Assembly: GCA_000469685.2 (NCBI GenBank) | Contig: LS997562.1 | Span: forward strand, 3,000,492-3,064,491 | Source of the DNA: Haemonchus contortus | Taxonomy: Eukaryota > Nematoda > Chromadorea > Rhabditida > Trichostrongylidae | Length of the DNA: 64,000 nucleotides | Reading direction: 5' to 3' | Shown here: piece by piece, positions 26,201 to 39,000 of the stretch | Layout of the letters: each line of letters starts with the position of its first letter | Position numbering within the stretch: the stretch's first letter is position 1 | The notes under the pieces: model-generated | What the model was told of the DNA's origin: nothing | The model's input: the letters and a program-made list of their open reading frames with translations, nothing else | Databases searched by the model: none | Translations under genes and position numbers: made by a program

Positions 26201-27846
26201 ATGCGGGTATGAAGTAGGCCGCTTACTCCAATAGTTCCCACATCTTTACTGTCAACAATAACAACTCCTCCTTCCGACATGGCTCGTCATAGTACACCGT
26301 CAGAACCACTCCGTCAATACAAAAAAGATACCCAAAACACCTACGCACAAACGAAAGCGAATAAAAAACAAAGTATACAAGCGAGTAAAAAATGCCCAAA
26401 CTGACCATTGCTATCGTGTAGAGTTGCCGTAATGAATTCACTGTCTTCATCAGTAACACTACAATGCCTCCACCCTCGATAGTTTCGATAGTTCGAGCCA
26501 AAAGATTGGGTGTAAGTGCTTCAAAGTCCTTTAAAATTCTATTCATCATTTCAGTGAACCAAATCGTTGAGCAAATCCTAACAAACCTGTAATACAAGCA
26601 TTCCGTAAGTGTTTCCCAATATATTCTGGGTTTCATTGTAGTAGCAATAACGAATTTTCGTCATTGATATGAACACTTCGAATGGATCACCTTCCTAAAT
26701 GATAGCGAATTCGAGAATTTGGCTGGTCTTTATGCATAATTAAATTGCACCATAGGTAAACTGTAGGCTGCGAGCTACATAATAACCTCAGTTGAGTATA
26801 CCATTTTGACTCATGGAACACATTATTATGGCGCTGAAAAGTTGCTAGACGAAAAGAGATTACCGAAATTGTGCTGACAGAAGATTTCAGATGAATTTGA
26901 CGTATTCGCTTCTTTTTTATTTGAACTATATCCAAGCTCTTTTTTGTAACACCACAAAACCGTCGGCCTAGCAGCAACAGTTGCTTTCGATAGAATATGG
27001 TGAAGAACAGGAATCTGGAAAACTGAACGAACTTAAAAATTGACAGAACGCATAGGATTTCAGTGCAATATGAAAGTACATTTTATAGGACATTACCCGT
27101 GAGCTTGAAATGGAAAAGCTCATAAAAAAATTCATGCCGCATTGCCAAAGGCACCTACAATTTTTCAATCTGGGCCTCACCCGAATGAAAAACTTATATC
27201 AGCTCAACACCTAACAAGCCCAGATACTCCTTGCCTCAGGGTTAGAACTGGAAAACTGATGTGTTGCAAGGGTTCAACAAACAAAACAAAATTTATCAGT
27301 AGGGTAACATTCTTTCAAATATCACATGGAAGGGCAATTTTTGTCTAATAAAAAAGGTTCAACCAAAAACTATCGCCCCACGGAAAATGCTAGTAATGGA
27401 GATCTTCTAGAAGTAGGTTGCTGGATAGAGCTCCAGCCTGTTTCAAGTAGGAAGCATCCCAACTCGTCATACGTCGGTACATCTTCCATTCATTTTTCAT
27501 CATTGAGATCCACCTTTTGGTTTTTTCTTGTCCACCTATGTCGTCTAAGAAACACCTTAGCCCACCTGCTCCTCTTCGGCAGCCCTATTTAATCTAACCA
27601 AGAAGACTCAGATTCCGATAACAAAGAATTTCAACAGATAGGAAACAGTAATCATGAGAAATATTTAAATACAAATATCATTACAAGGAACTCGAATAGA
27701 TAATGAAAGTAATGAAAATGGCAAAAAAGATGGAAGTTTACCTGATCTCTTCCTTTGTCACCAACTATGGCAAACATGCTTCGGTGACCCTTTGCGACAC
27801 CATTTTCGATTAGTACCCGTATTCGATTGTCAATCTTGGTGCGCAT
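20273..27846 (-). CDS. nath-10: NAT10/Kre33-family RNA cytidine acetyltransferase, reading frame broken by many 1-bp indels
   Basis: The family acetylates cytidines in 18S rRNA and tRNA (with THUMPD1/Tan1) in the nucleolus, using acetyl-CoA and ATP. Exons (+ coordinates, transcribed downward): 27742-27846, 26864-27014, 26587-26694, 26406-26528, 25673-25850, 25410-25531, 25274-25359, 24987-25113, 24808-24909, 24441-24543, 24211-24349, 24030-24088, 23849-23949, 23534-23653, 23395-23471, 23065-23192, 22811-22976, 22625-22734, 22387-22521, 21854-21980, 21593-21727, 21413-21515, 21132-21296, 20508-20633, 20401-20450, 20273-20342. Visible are the N-terminal KIDNRIRVLIENGV, DFEALTPNLLART, a Walker A RGRGKS (split by an indel, 25274 exon), the Walker B-like VVDEAAAIPLPLVK, GYEGTG, the GNAT acetyl-CoA loop VHPDFQSMGYGTRTL (22811 exon), LQHKNAE and a lysine-rich C-terminus (RKKKKKLFKKK) typical of a nucleolar signal. 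About 20 single-base gains or losses interrupt the frame between 21.4 and 26.9 kb. Those exon edges near indels are approximate. Confidence 0.88.
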
Positions 27847-27853
27847 TTTTTAC

Positions 27854-27861
27854 CTGAAATA
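27854..27861 (-). promoter_or_regulatory. Probable spliced-leader acceptor of the NAT10 gene
   Basis: On the minus strand a TATTTCAG lies seven bases before the start codon (27844-27846). A 3' splice site this close to the ATG, with no coding exon upstream, is the usual sign of SL trans-splicing in nematodes. It also supports the chosen start, which matches the conserved NAT10 N-terminus. Confidence 0.65.
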
Positions 27862-29528
27862 CAGTCATAAACCAAAGGGATAAACACCAAACAACATCGT
27901 AAACAAGAATACTTTGAGTCCTTATTAAAAAAACCCCCCTATACGAAAAATTTTCTAGACGACTCTACTTAAAAGTTCCCATCAGCACCGCACTCGCATA
28001 GAACTTTGTTTACTGTCCCGTCCAACAGGAAGAGAACGCTGATGTCTCACAGCAATGCAGGCGAATAGAAGGTTTTTGCTCCAAATAATGCTACGCGGCG
28101 GCGCGACATCGCACGCGGCAAGGGGCTCGGGATATCGCGATCGGGATTTATCCCGACGAGTGCACGCGTACGCTCTGAACCAAGATCCGTTGAACTTTAC
28201 ATTTTTCTTTAAAACCATCCGAAAAACGCCACTTAGAACGTTTCTTTCGATTGTGCTGTTATCTCGCTCTTGCTGGAAATCTCTCATCATCTCTTCAATA
28301 TGAAATATCGACTTTAAGCTTGTACTCAAAAGAATCCGTAGTTTTCTTATCATTTCCTCTTTCAGTGATCTAGAAAACTCGATAAATTTCCGCAAAAATA
28401 AGGATTTCTATCTTATGAAGCCAATATTAATATCTTATCAATCGATGCTTTAAGTGAGTTTAGTTTTTTGGTTTTTGTATGGAGGATAGAAATTGCGTTC
28501 TACTATTCAACTCGATTTCTGAAATTTAGACCCCGCCTCCTAAAAGGTAGTCATTTCGAACTGTATTCCGAAATTCAATGAAAATGGTTGGAAGTTTAGA
28601 AACTTATACTTGCGTAACTTCATTTGAGAGTAAATTCCGAAAAATTCTTCTCAAATTTTCTCGCTAAACTGTCTAATATGGTCATTAGGTGTAAAAGGAC
28701 TTATTTTTGAATTACTCGGATAGATTTCAATTCTTATCTTTGCAATACTGCTAAAGCAGCTGTACTAATTCAGTAGCCATGGCCAGATACCAACATTAAA
28801 CACCGTCGGTGTAAAGAATATTACAGCCTACACAGAGAATTCCTCAAGAAAAACCTTACATAAATGATACTGCATAAAATTCATAGCATCTCTAACATAT
28901 GTCAGGAACCAGAATAATCTTACGGTAGGATTTACAAGTAAATAATAAAAAGTAATTGAAAAAGATTTAAATCGTTGTCGATTTCGAATGAAGTCAAGCA
29001 AATCTGTGTTCTCAAGTGGCAATAGTTTTTTTTGAAGACCGGGCCATAGAGTGTAGAGATGTAAAATACGACTTTGAAAATTAAAACGATACCAAGTGAA
29101 TTAGGCGTCAACTGTAGCGCAAACGCGGTACTACGGAAGAGGCACAGAATTTTTCGCGTTTCACTTTCACGGTTCTGGGGATCCTGCGTTTTGCTTGAGG
29201 AGTGGATGTTGTTGAATAGTAAGATTCACATTAGATTGATACCCTTATTATAGAGTAGAGGGAACCCATGGGCTTTATAAACTGGTTCGAGGAAGTCTGG
29301 TATTTGTGCTATGTGTATTGAAAAGCTACACCTGATCCTTCATAGTGTGTGTCATTAGATGCGGATTTGACTTAAAGGCAGTCCATGATCCCCTATCGCA
29401 ACTTGGGTCAGTCTTCACGAGCCATTCTTTGACCGTTCATATGCACTGCAATCGATTCTATGCTCCCGCACGCGACTTGCGGCGATTTCGCGCGGCCAAG
29501 ACATGGATCTAATGCCGTCTTATATTAC
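27862..29528. other. Divergent intergenic region, NAT10 and sulfatase promoters
   Basis: The two flanking genes are transcribed away from each other, so regulatory sequence for both should lie here. A GC-rich island at about 28,085-28,185 contains the short palindrome-like ATCGCGATCGGGATTTATCC and resembles the other GC-rich repeat pieces in the window. The rest is AT-rich with no recognisable gene. Confidence 0.45.
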
Positions 29529-29930
29529 ATTACGGCCAGACGGGTCCGGGAACTTCTCCCCTAACACGGCGTCGCACACACCGCACCCGCCGCCTATCGC
29601 AGGATTGCGATGGAAGATTGGAGCGCGCAATTTGTGAGGTGGGGAGTCCTTTAAACATTTGAATTGGCCGGCCGCTCTCTTCAGTTCCAATGCGATTCTG
29701 ATCGTCGTTATATAGGAGGAGTCATTTTAATTAATCAAGTCTAATAAACATGAAAACTAAAAAGAAACAGAAGAAAAAACGATAAAATCTAAAGAAAAAA
29801 GAAGCCAGTCAAGGAAAAATTTCGCGTCCTATCGATTGGCGGGGTACGGTAATTGCAGTGAAATTTGCCGCATGCCGCAAGGGAGAATGCCGCGATAGGG
29901 GAGAAGTTCCGTTAACCCGGCCAGACACAC
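29529..29930. repeat. MITE-like element with inverted ends
   Basis: The left end (about 29529-29565, with GGAACTTCTCCCCTA) is mirrored by the right end (about 29890-29930, with TAGGGGAGAAGTTCC and CCGGCCAG). The interior is non-coding and includes the dispersed repeat also found at 4010-4080. A partial relative with GGAACTTCTCCCC lies at 54,577-54,589. Confidence 0.6.
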
Positions 29931-30059
29931 ACTTACACATACACACACCAACAGACACACTTAGCCGATTATGTAAGTAGGATGAGCTCCAAATTTATTA
30001 TTGTCACAGAAATTCCCCACTAAAAACAATGCTTGGGTAATATTTGAAATAACAATTCG

Positions 30060-30069
30060 TCTATTTCAG
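30060..30069 (+). promoter_or_regulatory. Probable spliced-leader acceptor of the sulfatase gene
   Basis: TCTATTTCAG ends at 30069, 26 bases before the ATG at 30096. It is a strong nematode acceptor with no coding exon upstream, so it most likely receives a spliced leader. It sets the 5' UTR at about 26 nt and supports the chosen start, which opens directly into a signal peptide. Confidence 0.65.
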
Positions 30070-30095
30070 ATTAATATATCGTATTCGTGAAAAAG

Positions 30096-33000
30096 ATGCA
30101 ACAAAAACCAAAAGCATTTATCAGCTACATATTTCTCACCGCCCTAGTCACCAATGGCCATGGAGAGGGGTAAGTTTATAAATTCCACGATTTCTCTACT
30201 GCGAGCCGGTGCTCCTAGCGATTCCGCAATCTCAATGGGGACTTTAGTTCACACGGATCTCCGCGACTGGAAGGGGCTTGGCTTCGGCCATGGGCCTATT
30301 GCCCATCACTTCTTTATCATAAAAAGACTAACCCTAACGATTAAGGTCCTCAGCGTCACCGCCCAGTCGTAAGGTCAGAGCAAAGGGTAGTAAGTAAGTT
30401 GCCAAGGGTAAGCCACTAGTAAGCGCCCATGTTTCTAAACACTTGAAATCATGGCTACTTAACCCACCTGGGCCATCAGTCTCTCAAATTACTCTTCTCG
30501 ATCTCGGCTGCCAGCAGTCCTCTGAAAAAGGTATGGAAAGGGATAAGGGGAGAAGGGAGGGAGAGGTAGGGTAGTAAGAGGCTTTGTGGTGGTGCGAGAA
30601 GAATACGACTTCCTTCTAGATCTTGTGGTCCTCAACCCTCTTTCACCCCCTCACCCCTTCATATGGGGGGGGGGGGTGGGGTTTCCCATCTATACCTATA
30701 TTAAACGGAAAGGAGCGACAGGAGCGGCAAGGAGAGGGGCTCCGTGTAATACTTCATTCCCTCCCCTTTGCTATGACGTAGAGCCAGAGAAGTCCTGAAT
30801 TTGAAAAGCAACATCCATATGACACTGTCCACGAATAAATATTGCTTTAGAGGCTCTTTGTTTGTATTGCTTATTTGTTTATTTCATTGATATTTATTTT
30901 GAAATTTGACTTTCAGGCAGAAAAATGTGATTTTAATTATAACTGATGACCAAGACATCGAACTTGGTTCAATGCAGTACATGCCTAAGGTGACGAGGCT
31001 GATGAGGGAAAAGGGTACCGAATTCCATGGAGGGTAAGCTTGTAACCGTTAAGTTTTATAAAAATTATTCGGGACTCTAGAGACTTTTCGAAGTTTACTG
31101 AAGTATAGCTCGAACGAAAGATATTTCAGCTTTGTCTCCACACCGATTTGTTGTCCAAGTAGATCGAGTTTACTCACTGGAATGTATGTACATAATCACA
31201 ATGTCCATACAAATAATCATAATTGCTCTGGGGAAGAGTGGAGGTGAGTTGTAGTTTATTTTCAGATCAAAAAATTATTCAAAAAGTATTAAATTTTTGT
31301 ATTATTTAATTTTTTTAAATTACAAAAATTACTGAATGATTTACTTTGCTCGAAAATAATTGAGAGAATATAGAGAAATAAAAAGTGGCATGGTACCGAA
31401 ACATCTTTTTTAAGAATAGAAATAAAAATGGTAGAAAAGTTCCAAGACACAGACAACAGTTCACAGACAAGTTACCAGTAAGTTCCACCTGAACGTTATC
31501 ATCAGAATTGTCCCAAAACTTGTCTTTGGAAAATTCCATATAATTAAAAGATCACTGCATGATCACCAATTTATAATCAATTACTACTCTTTTAGTAGTT
31601 AATGTGTATGTAGGGTGAAAAGGCTACTGTAGTGGAACGTCTTCTGCTACAGTAATGCACAGCTCATTGAGAAGAATAAAACCAACCTGCTGTCACATCG
31701 GTGTAGCATCAGTTGCGCATTCAGTGGTCACTATGATTTTCGACAGAAGTCGAATGCATGGCGCGTCTAAAGTCGATTGACTGACGTCATGCGAGCCATC
31801 CCATTGGTATTGTATTAGGTTGAGTCATAAGTCCTCGGACAATGTTGTAGTGATGACTTCTAGAGATCATAACTCGGGAAAGAGGTGACGAAAATGGACG
31901 CGCGAGGCATCGTTAGATAGAGTATAAAAAGCTCTTCCAAATACATACTAACGAGTACACCTGACCATCTCCTGCGCTCGAGCGTGAGGAGAGAAAGTGC
32001 CATGTCGGCGCGAAAATCCATGTCATACTGCTTCAAAGCATGAGGCACCCATCGACCGAGCTTTCTCACCTTGCCGATTGGCTTCAATCCACAAGTAATT
32101 GTGGACTGACTCCCCATGGGTGACTGCCAGTTCACGAGCAGTTTGATACAGATAGACTTCCACCTGGCTCCGCAGCACATCCAAATTCCAACTCCATTGA
32201 GCGCTCCGGACGGTCTTCATTTTCGATGGAATGTCGTCCGACGTGAACTTCGTGTGCCACTTGTGAATTGTGCATCTAGCAGGAGCACCCTTCTTGTAAA
32301 CTTCCTTAATACGTCTATCGATGTCCGCGGGTTCTTGGCCAGATAAGAAAAGAAATAGGATGGTGTTGCGGAGGTAGAGTTGCGACGGCTTGAAATCATG
32401 GGGCATGGTTGCAGGAAAGGAAACAGTTAGATATGTTCGTTAGCATGTATTTTGAAGGGCTTTTCGTACTCTACCTAACAATGCCACGCGCGTCCATTTT
32501 CGTTTCCTCTTTCTCAAGTTATGATCTCTAGAAGTTATCGCTATCATTTTGTCCGAGGACTTATGACTCAACCTAACAGCATTGTACTGGCTGAGAAAGA
32601 ACCGTAACCAAGAGCCATTTATCAAGATTAATGAATCTGCTGGGATGTGCTATGTATGTGACCTCTATGAACAATCAGAAATGGCGTGGTGCGTTTCACC
32701 TGTAGGCAAGGGTGATGTACTGCTTCATAAGCGCACAATAAGTATAACTTTCTTTATAAGGTACTTATCAATTATTTATTCATTCAACTGAGTATTAAAT
32801 TCAGTAGGCTAGAGTCTAGATTATTACTAATTCGCTTATGCTTTCAGAAAAACCCATGAACCACGAAGTATAGGTGTCTACATGAAGGAAGCTGGCTATC
32901 ATACAGCTTATTTAGGAAAATATTTGAATGAATATGAAGGGTGAGCTTTTATTCATAGTATTTCCTCAAAATCCCTTCTACTTGGGAATTTTGTGCGAAC

Positions 33001-36000
33001 GTTGTAACGGATTAATGGGACTATGACTATGGTATGGAACTTTATGGCAGGGTGCTAGTACACGGCGACATAGCTTTGCCCCCATGAAACAATCTTCATT
33101 GGTGATGTATTATTGGTCTAAACAACCCAGGCGCTTCTTTGTCTATCAGTAGGAAATGTGAAGGCCGTGCCAGCTCTGCCTTTTTGCTGCAATCGTCCTA
33201 CCTTGGCTCCAGTTACCTTGACGAAATCTAAACAGCAATCGTTTCAGGAATTATGTTCCACCAGGCTGGGATTATTGGATGGGCTTGGTGAAGAACAGCA
33301 AGTTTTATAACTATACTGTAAATTTGAACGGAAACCGTGTCAAATATGGAGGAGAATATGAGAAGGTTTGACGTTTCAATTTCTCTTTTCCATCTTAATC
33401 TTCTTTTGAAAGCTGATATGAGGAACAGTGAAGGTAAAACGTGGTCTGCTTCAACGATACGAGTTGTTTATCAATCAGAAATCTGGGAGACAGTAGAAGT
33501 ACTTTATAGGGTCAATGTAGCGGGGGCGGGGATTGGTTTTGCCTATTCTGTAAGGTGGAATTGTTTCGATTCCGAAGTTCTAATGTGATTTGGTCAGAGA
33601 GATTGCATTCTACTAATTTACTTCTACCCACCACTCAGAAAGGTTCCTTTACAAAATATGATCAGGTACAAATAGATGGAGAATTAAGTAGTAACACTCA
33701 CTCCACCTTAAACTCTTGAACCCACCCTTCTAAATAACCCGATTATGTAAAGAAGGCATCACACTGAACCCTAAACCTCATTCTAGTTGAAATTTTCTCT
33801 TCTCCAGGATTATTTCACCGATTTGGTTACCAACAACTCTGTGAAGTTTATCACGGATCATTTTTTGACTCAAGGCCATGATCCATTTTTCCTTGTGATC
33901 AGTTATCCAGCTCCACATGGTCCTGAAGATCCAGCGCCACAGTATGCGGAACTGTTTGAAGATATCGATTCTCACAGGTTAGTTGCAAATCTCAAAAATC
34001 TTGCTATTACCTCTTCTCTACAATTTCATAATCACTTGGTGAAAAAAAGCTTGAGATTTTCCAAAAATCTCAAGGTCCAGGCAGTAAAAAGCATGACTTC
34101 GACATCTTTTAAGGAGAAATTTCTTGTAATCACGTTCCTCAGTCCACCAGCAAGATCATTCACACAAGTCTCCCATCATTTCCAGCTCCTGCTGATCAGA
34201 AAAGAAATGCTCTTGAAGTAGAGGGCCTCGAGAAACCTTGTGTGAAGAGTCACTGAGGTGATCGAATTCTTATCAGACGCGTCAAGATAGTAGGAGAGAA
34301 AGAGGGAGGATGGGGTGGGGGAAACGCTGTAAATGGAGAAGTCGGAATATTAGCCAGCTTCAGTCGGGAATTACCTTTTCGTGTTACAAGATGTCGTGCG
34401 CACACGAAAATACGCCGACAGTCCTGAATCGTCAGTTTCTTGGCAAAACAGAACGATTTTTCAGGACTGACTCATGGAATTATGCCCCAAATCCGGACAA
34501 GCAGTGGTTGTTGCAGAGGACGGGCAAAATGGAACCGGTACATGTGGCGTTTACCGACTTACTGCATCGCCGTCGTATGCAGACATTGCAAAGCGTTGAC
34601 GACGGTGTACATCAGGTACATCTTGATCTTGAACCTACAAGCCGCAGAAGTCCTTGCGTCCAAGCAAATTCTTTTCTTTTCAGATTTTCTCTACTCTCCG
34701 GGATTACAACTATTTGTCATCCACGTATGCCTTCTATACATCTGACCACGGCTACCACCTTGGCCAGTTTGGTCTGATCAAAGGGAAAAACATGCCCTAT
34801 GAATTCGACATTCGAGTACCATTTTTCCTACGTGGTCCAGGGGTTATGAAGAATTTCAGGTGAGTTCCTCTAAATTACTGGCCTATCTGTTTTTATGAAA
34901 TGGAATATTGTGGTAAGCGTTGCAGTAACCTGCTGTCAAAGGTCCCTTCATCATTACAGCATCCGCGAACCTGTCATGAATGTTGATATAGCGCCAACCC
35001 TTCTTTCCATAGCTGGCAGCAGTATTCCCGATCACATGGATGGCAGAAATCTACTGGAACTAGTTGCACTGAAGAAAGCGGCGTTGTCAGGGAGTGAGTG
35101 GTTTTGGTGTGTCTATAATTAAAAATTCTATGACTAAATATACTCGACGGAAGTCATGTGCATAGCCCATGATCGATAATGAGTTCTCAAGATCAACGTT
35201 GATCACTCATACAAAAAAAATTGGGAATTTTCGATAGAAAGCTTGATCCCAATTGTTTCAGAAGTCAACCGAACAAATCTCCCAGATCCATGGAGGGATA
35301 CCATTCTGATCGAAAGAGGGTAAGCTAACTTCTGATATCGCTCCTATTCATTCGTCCCTTGCACCATCCAGGCAAGCCTAGCCTACCCAAGAATTTTGAT
35401 ATGCTTTTGATCTAGTTTTCACGACCGTGATGGTTTTCGTCCGGCACCTTTTTGGGAGGGGACATTTGTGTCTTCAGGGGGATTTGGGAGGCAAAAGCTT
35501 TCCTGTCCATGTCGGCGGTACGTTAAAGGGGGTCTTGAGGCTACTTCTGCCATCATAAGGTTGATGTCAGCTGTATAACCTGATAGGTGGACAGAGTTTG
35601 TTCATATTTACAGCTACAACAAACGAAAAAGTTAAACGGGGTGACGGGACACACTAAGAAATTCACCATTTTTGACCACTACTTCAGAAAACTCATGATA
35701 GGTTTGAATAGTAAATCATTATGATGAGGACAGGTGAGCAGTCAAAGCCAGTGATTTGCACTGCTGAGCACAGAAGACAAGAATTACATGAAATTATCCT
35801 ACAGTTGGCACAGGTTCCACAAAGTTTCATATTAGGAAGCGCTCTGAGCTATTCCATAAGCCGGGAAGGTGCCTCTTTCCAAAAAGAGATTAGTCCTATT
35901 TGCTTTCAGTAGAGAGTGTTCCAGAAAAATGCCAAAACTACGAAAAATTCGTGATCGATGGCTGAATCAAAAGGAACGTTACGGTAAAGAGGTCCGTCTG

Positions 36001-39000
36001 AATGAGGCGTGCAGCAGACCGGAATGGCAACGACCCTGCAGTGGAACACAGGTGAGTGAGAATGGACGGTGTGGGGTTTGTAATCACGGAGATTCAGAAG
36101 TTCATCACAATATGAGGAGCTAGACTCTTGCAGTACAACAGACGCATTCAATCGAATAAATTTATTACATCCGATAGCATGAGTACGTGAATCAAACGTG
36201 AACACAAATGAAGAAAATCTTGGGAAACAGCAAAGAAAGCGGGGTCAAAAGCAGGGTATAGAACGCGTCGTAAGTCAGTAGGTCCAACTATGTTTGTGAT
36301 TCTCTCCTACACCCCTTCTGTTTCCCGCCAGATCTCCTGCAGATCATCCGTTCAGGCGCCACTCTTCACTAGCACTGAGCGCTAGCGAAAAAGGAAGTGT
36401 AGCTGACTTCTCGTGTGATTAGAGGCGGTTCTTCAGGTGGAATTGGTTTTTTCATCTAAGCCTGAGGAGGGAAGCACCTGGGTGGGTTAAATGATTACTC
36501 ATTCCAAGAGCTGGGATGGGGTGAGAATTGGTCACTTAGTTGCCTCACCCACACTGGTGCTCCTTCCCTCCTGAGACTTGCGTAAAAAAAACTACAAATG
36601 GTCAAAAAACGTAGCCCAGCACCATTACAGGCTCTCGAGTTCGGCTTCTTCCCTCTTCGCGCTTTAACGCTCGGTATTAGAGACAAAGGATGCGCCCATT
36701 TCAACTATATTTTCTTCGTGGTTCCTCTTTGCCCACCTCAGAGGCTGGATAGTGGAAATTTGCCAACTGAAAATGGTGGGAGTTCACCAGCGTGTAAACT
36801 CCAATTCTCCACTTCTTAAGCTTAGGAGGGATATTCTCTGGTCATCATGCAAACGCCAGGGAAAAGTTCTCATGCCTTTTGTGAAGGAGTTGAGGTAGAA
36901 CGGAAGAGATTTTCGCGAAAGACCTTTTGTTAAATCGTCCGCTTCACTGCCATCTTCCCCTTTTTTCTGTAAGTTGACGATTTCGCGATAACTTCATTAA
37001 TTCCGCAGCATAGAAGAATCCCTAGCAGGCGTTTTCCAGCAATGGTCCTGTTACCGTTCCAGTGACGATCGATGGAGAATACTGAAATGTCGTGACAGAA
37101 AAAATCGACACTGTGGATGTGAAAAACGCCAAAAACGGTCCATCAAATGGAATGGTAAGCCGTCACGTTTACATGCACTACCTTTACTATACTTTTTTTC
37201 TGTATTTTTCGAGTTTTTATTTCACTCAGTATCAGTCAGACTTTTATTAAGATGCTAAAAGTCATGACGAAGATTTCGTAGACGAGTTTATTCAACATGT
37301 TCATGAATACGAAATACTTCGTAACAAAGAATGGTATCAGGGCACTTTCGACACACTGGTAAGGCTTTAATAATATGTGGAAAAATTCTTATTTATTTAG
37401 AAAATCGTTTTTACTTTTCAAGCCGACTCGTCGACGTCGTAGCCTTTGCTCCTGTAGAAACCCTAGTCTGCACCCATTGTAAGTGCACTTTCAAATTTTT
37501 TTAGAATTCGATTTCTGAGAAGATCTCCAGACCCATATTTAAGTTCATCATTTCAAAGTTGCAAAGGTCTCAGAGATACTTTTACAAATAAGGCAGGAAT
37601 AGTATAGAGATGAATTCTATAGGGACACATTGCGCTTTCTACTAGACCTTCACTCAGAACCGTACCGGCCTCTGAAGCGTATTCAATTTACAATCAGGGA
37701 AAAGAGCTGGGAATCCTACTAGCCTCTTATGTTTAAGACAGTATGTTATCCTCATTGACTAATTTTATACCATTCAGTCAAATCAAGAGTCATGAAGGAG
37801 TAGTAGGGGCCCGATCTCGAAATCGTAGACGGGGCCGCAGCGAATGTTGACTCACACCCAACTCAGCCGATAAAACTCCACTTTTAGACAGTTCAGAAAC
37901 TCAAATCTCGAATTTTCATAGTAGTGAAGTTTGGTGAGAGAGTCCTCAGGCTGGTCTGAACCTTCCCTAATAATAATTTTTGAGAACTACAGTTACCTAA
38001 TCAGTTATGGCCTTTTTTCCACCCACTTTTAATCGGTCTTGTTTGCGGAGCTGTGGGGCAAGAATGTGGTGCCTTTCCACCTGGCTGGCCTGGAACTCAA
38101 TCTTCAGATCAATTTCGCAGTTAATCCATTGAACTTCCATACCTTGAAGGTCGAATGATCGATTCCAGATTAGTTTGGACAACTAAAACTAAAGGTTTTC
38201 GTCAGCTATCTCATGCTACCGATTGCGCTCCTACATATGGCACATAATTGAGCATGTAACATATTCGTGTTTCCCGTCGTATTTGAGAACATATAATACC
38301 CTCTCAGTGCCATAAAAAACCATTTTATTTCTTTAGTTATTCCCATCACAATTCAAAGCCTTTGCTCTGTGAAATAAAAATCAAAATTCATTCTACAGAA
38401 AACTTGAGGAGTTCAGTATTCGCCCTCCCATGGACGCTGTAGAAGGCCCAAGGAAACGAAAGGATCGCGGGTTGGATCATAATATTTCTCCAAGTCGAAG
38501 AATAATCCGCACAATGGTTTCTTTTAGAAACTCAAGCCATCCGGTCCGTTTGTCATGTTCCGTACAACAAATGAATTGTTTCCTGCATAGTATTGATCAC
38601 TGGAAGACTCCACCACTTTGGCCAGACGAGTATGGTCAATTCTGTTTTTGTCAAAATTCCAACAAGTTAGTGATGCTTTGGGTTCTCCTTTTTTCTTTTG
38701 CGCTTTTATTGTCGAAAAAGGTAATACAGACAGAGCCAAAGATAGTAAGGGTATGGTGCTTACGGCTTACGAGTAGTCTCCTTCCTCCTTCCTCACATCT
38801 TCGTACCGAATCTATCGAAGGAGAAAGTGTGTTGGTGGTGCTTCACCGATCCCTCTCTCGTACTCCACAGTATACCAAACTAGATCCGTCATATACCCCA
38901 CTCTGAATTCTGGTAATTTTTGGCCCATCGGAGGCGAATGCAGTGAGGTGTCCTTTTTTCAGCAACACTTATTGGTGTCTGAGAACTATCAACGAAGCTG

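Noticed and set aside
31130..31243. Arylsulfatase or glucosamine-6-sulfatase instead of SULF
   Set aside because: The catalytic region alone would fit, but the basic hydrophilic segment and the SULF-specific C-terminal domain (37040-39071) decide for the extracellular endosulfatase.
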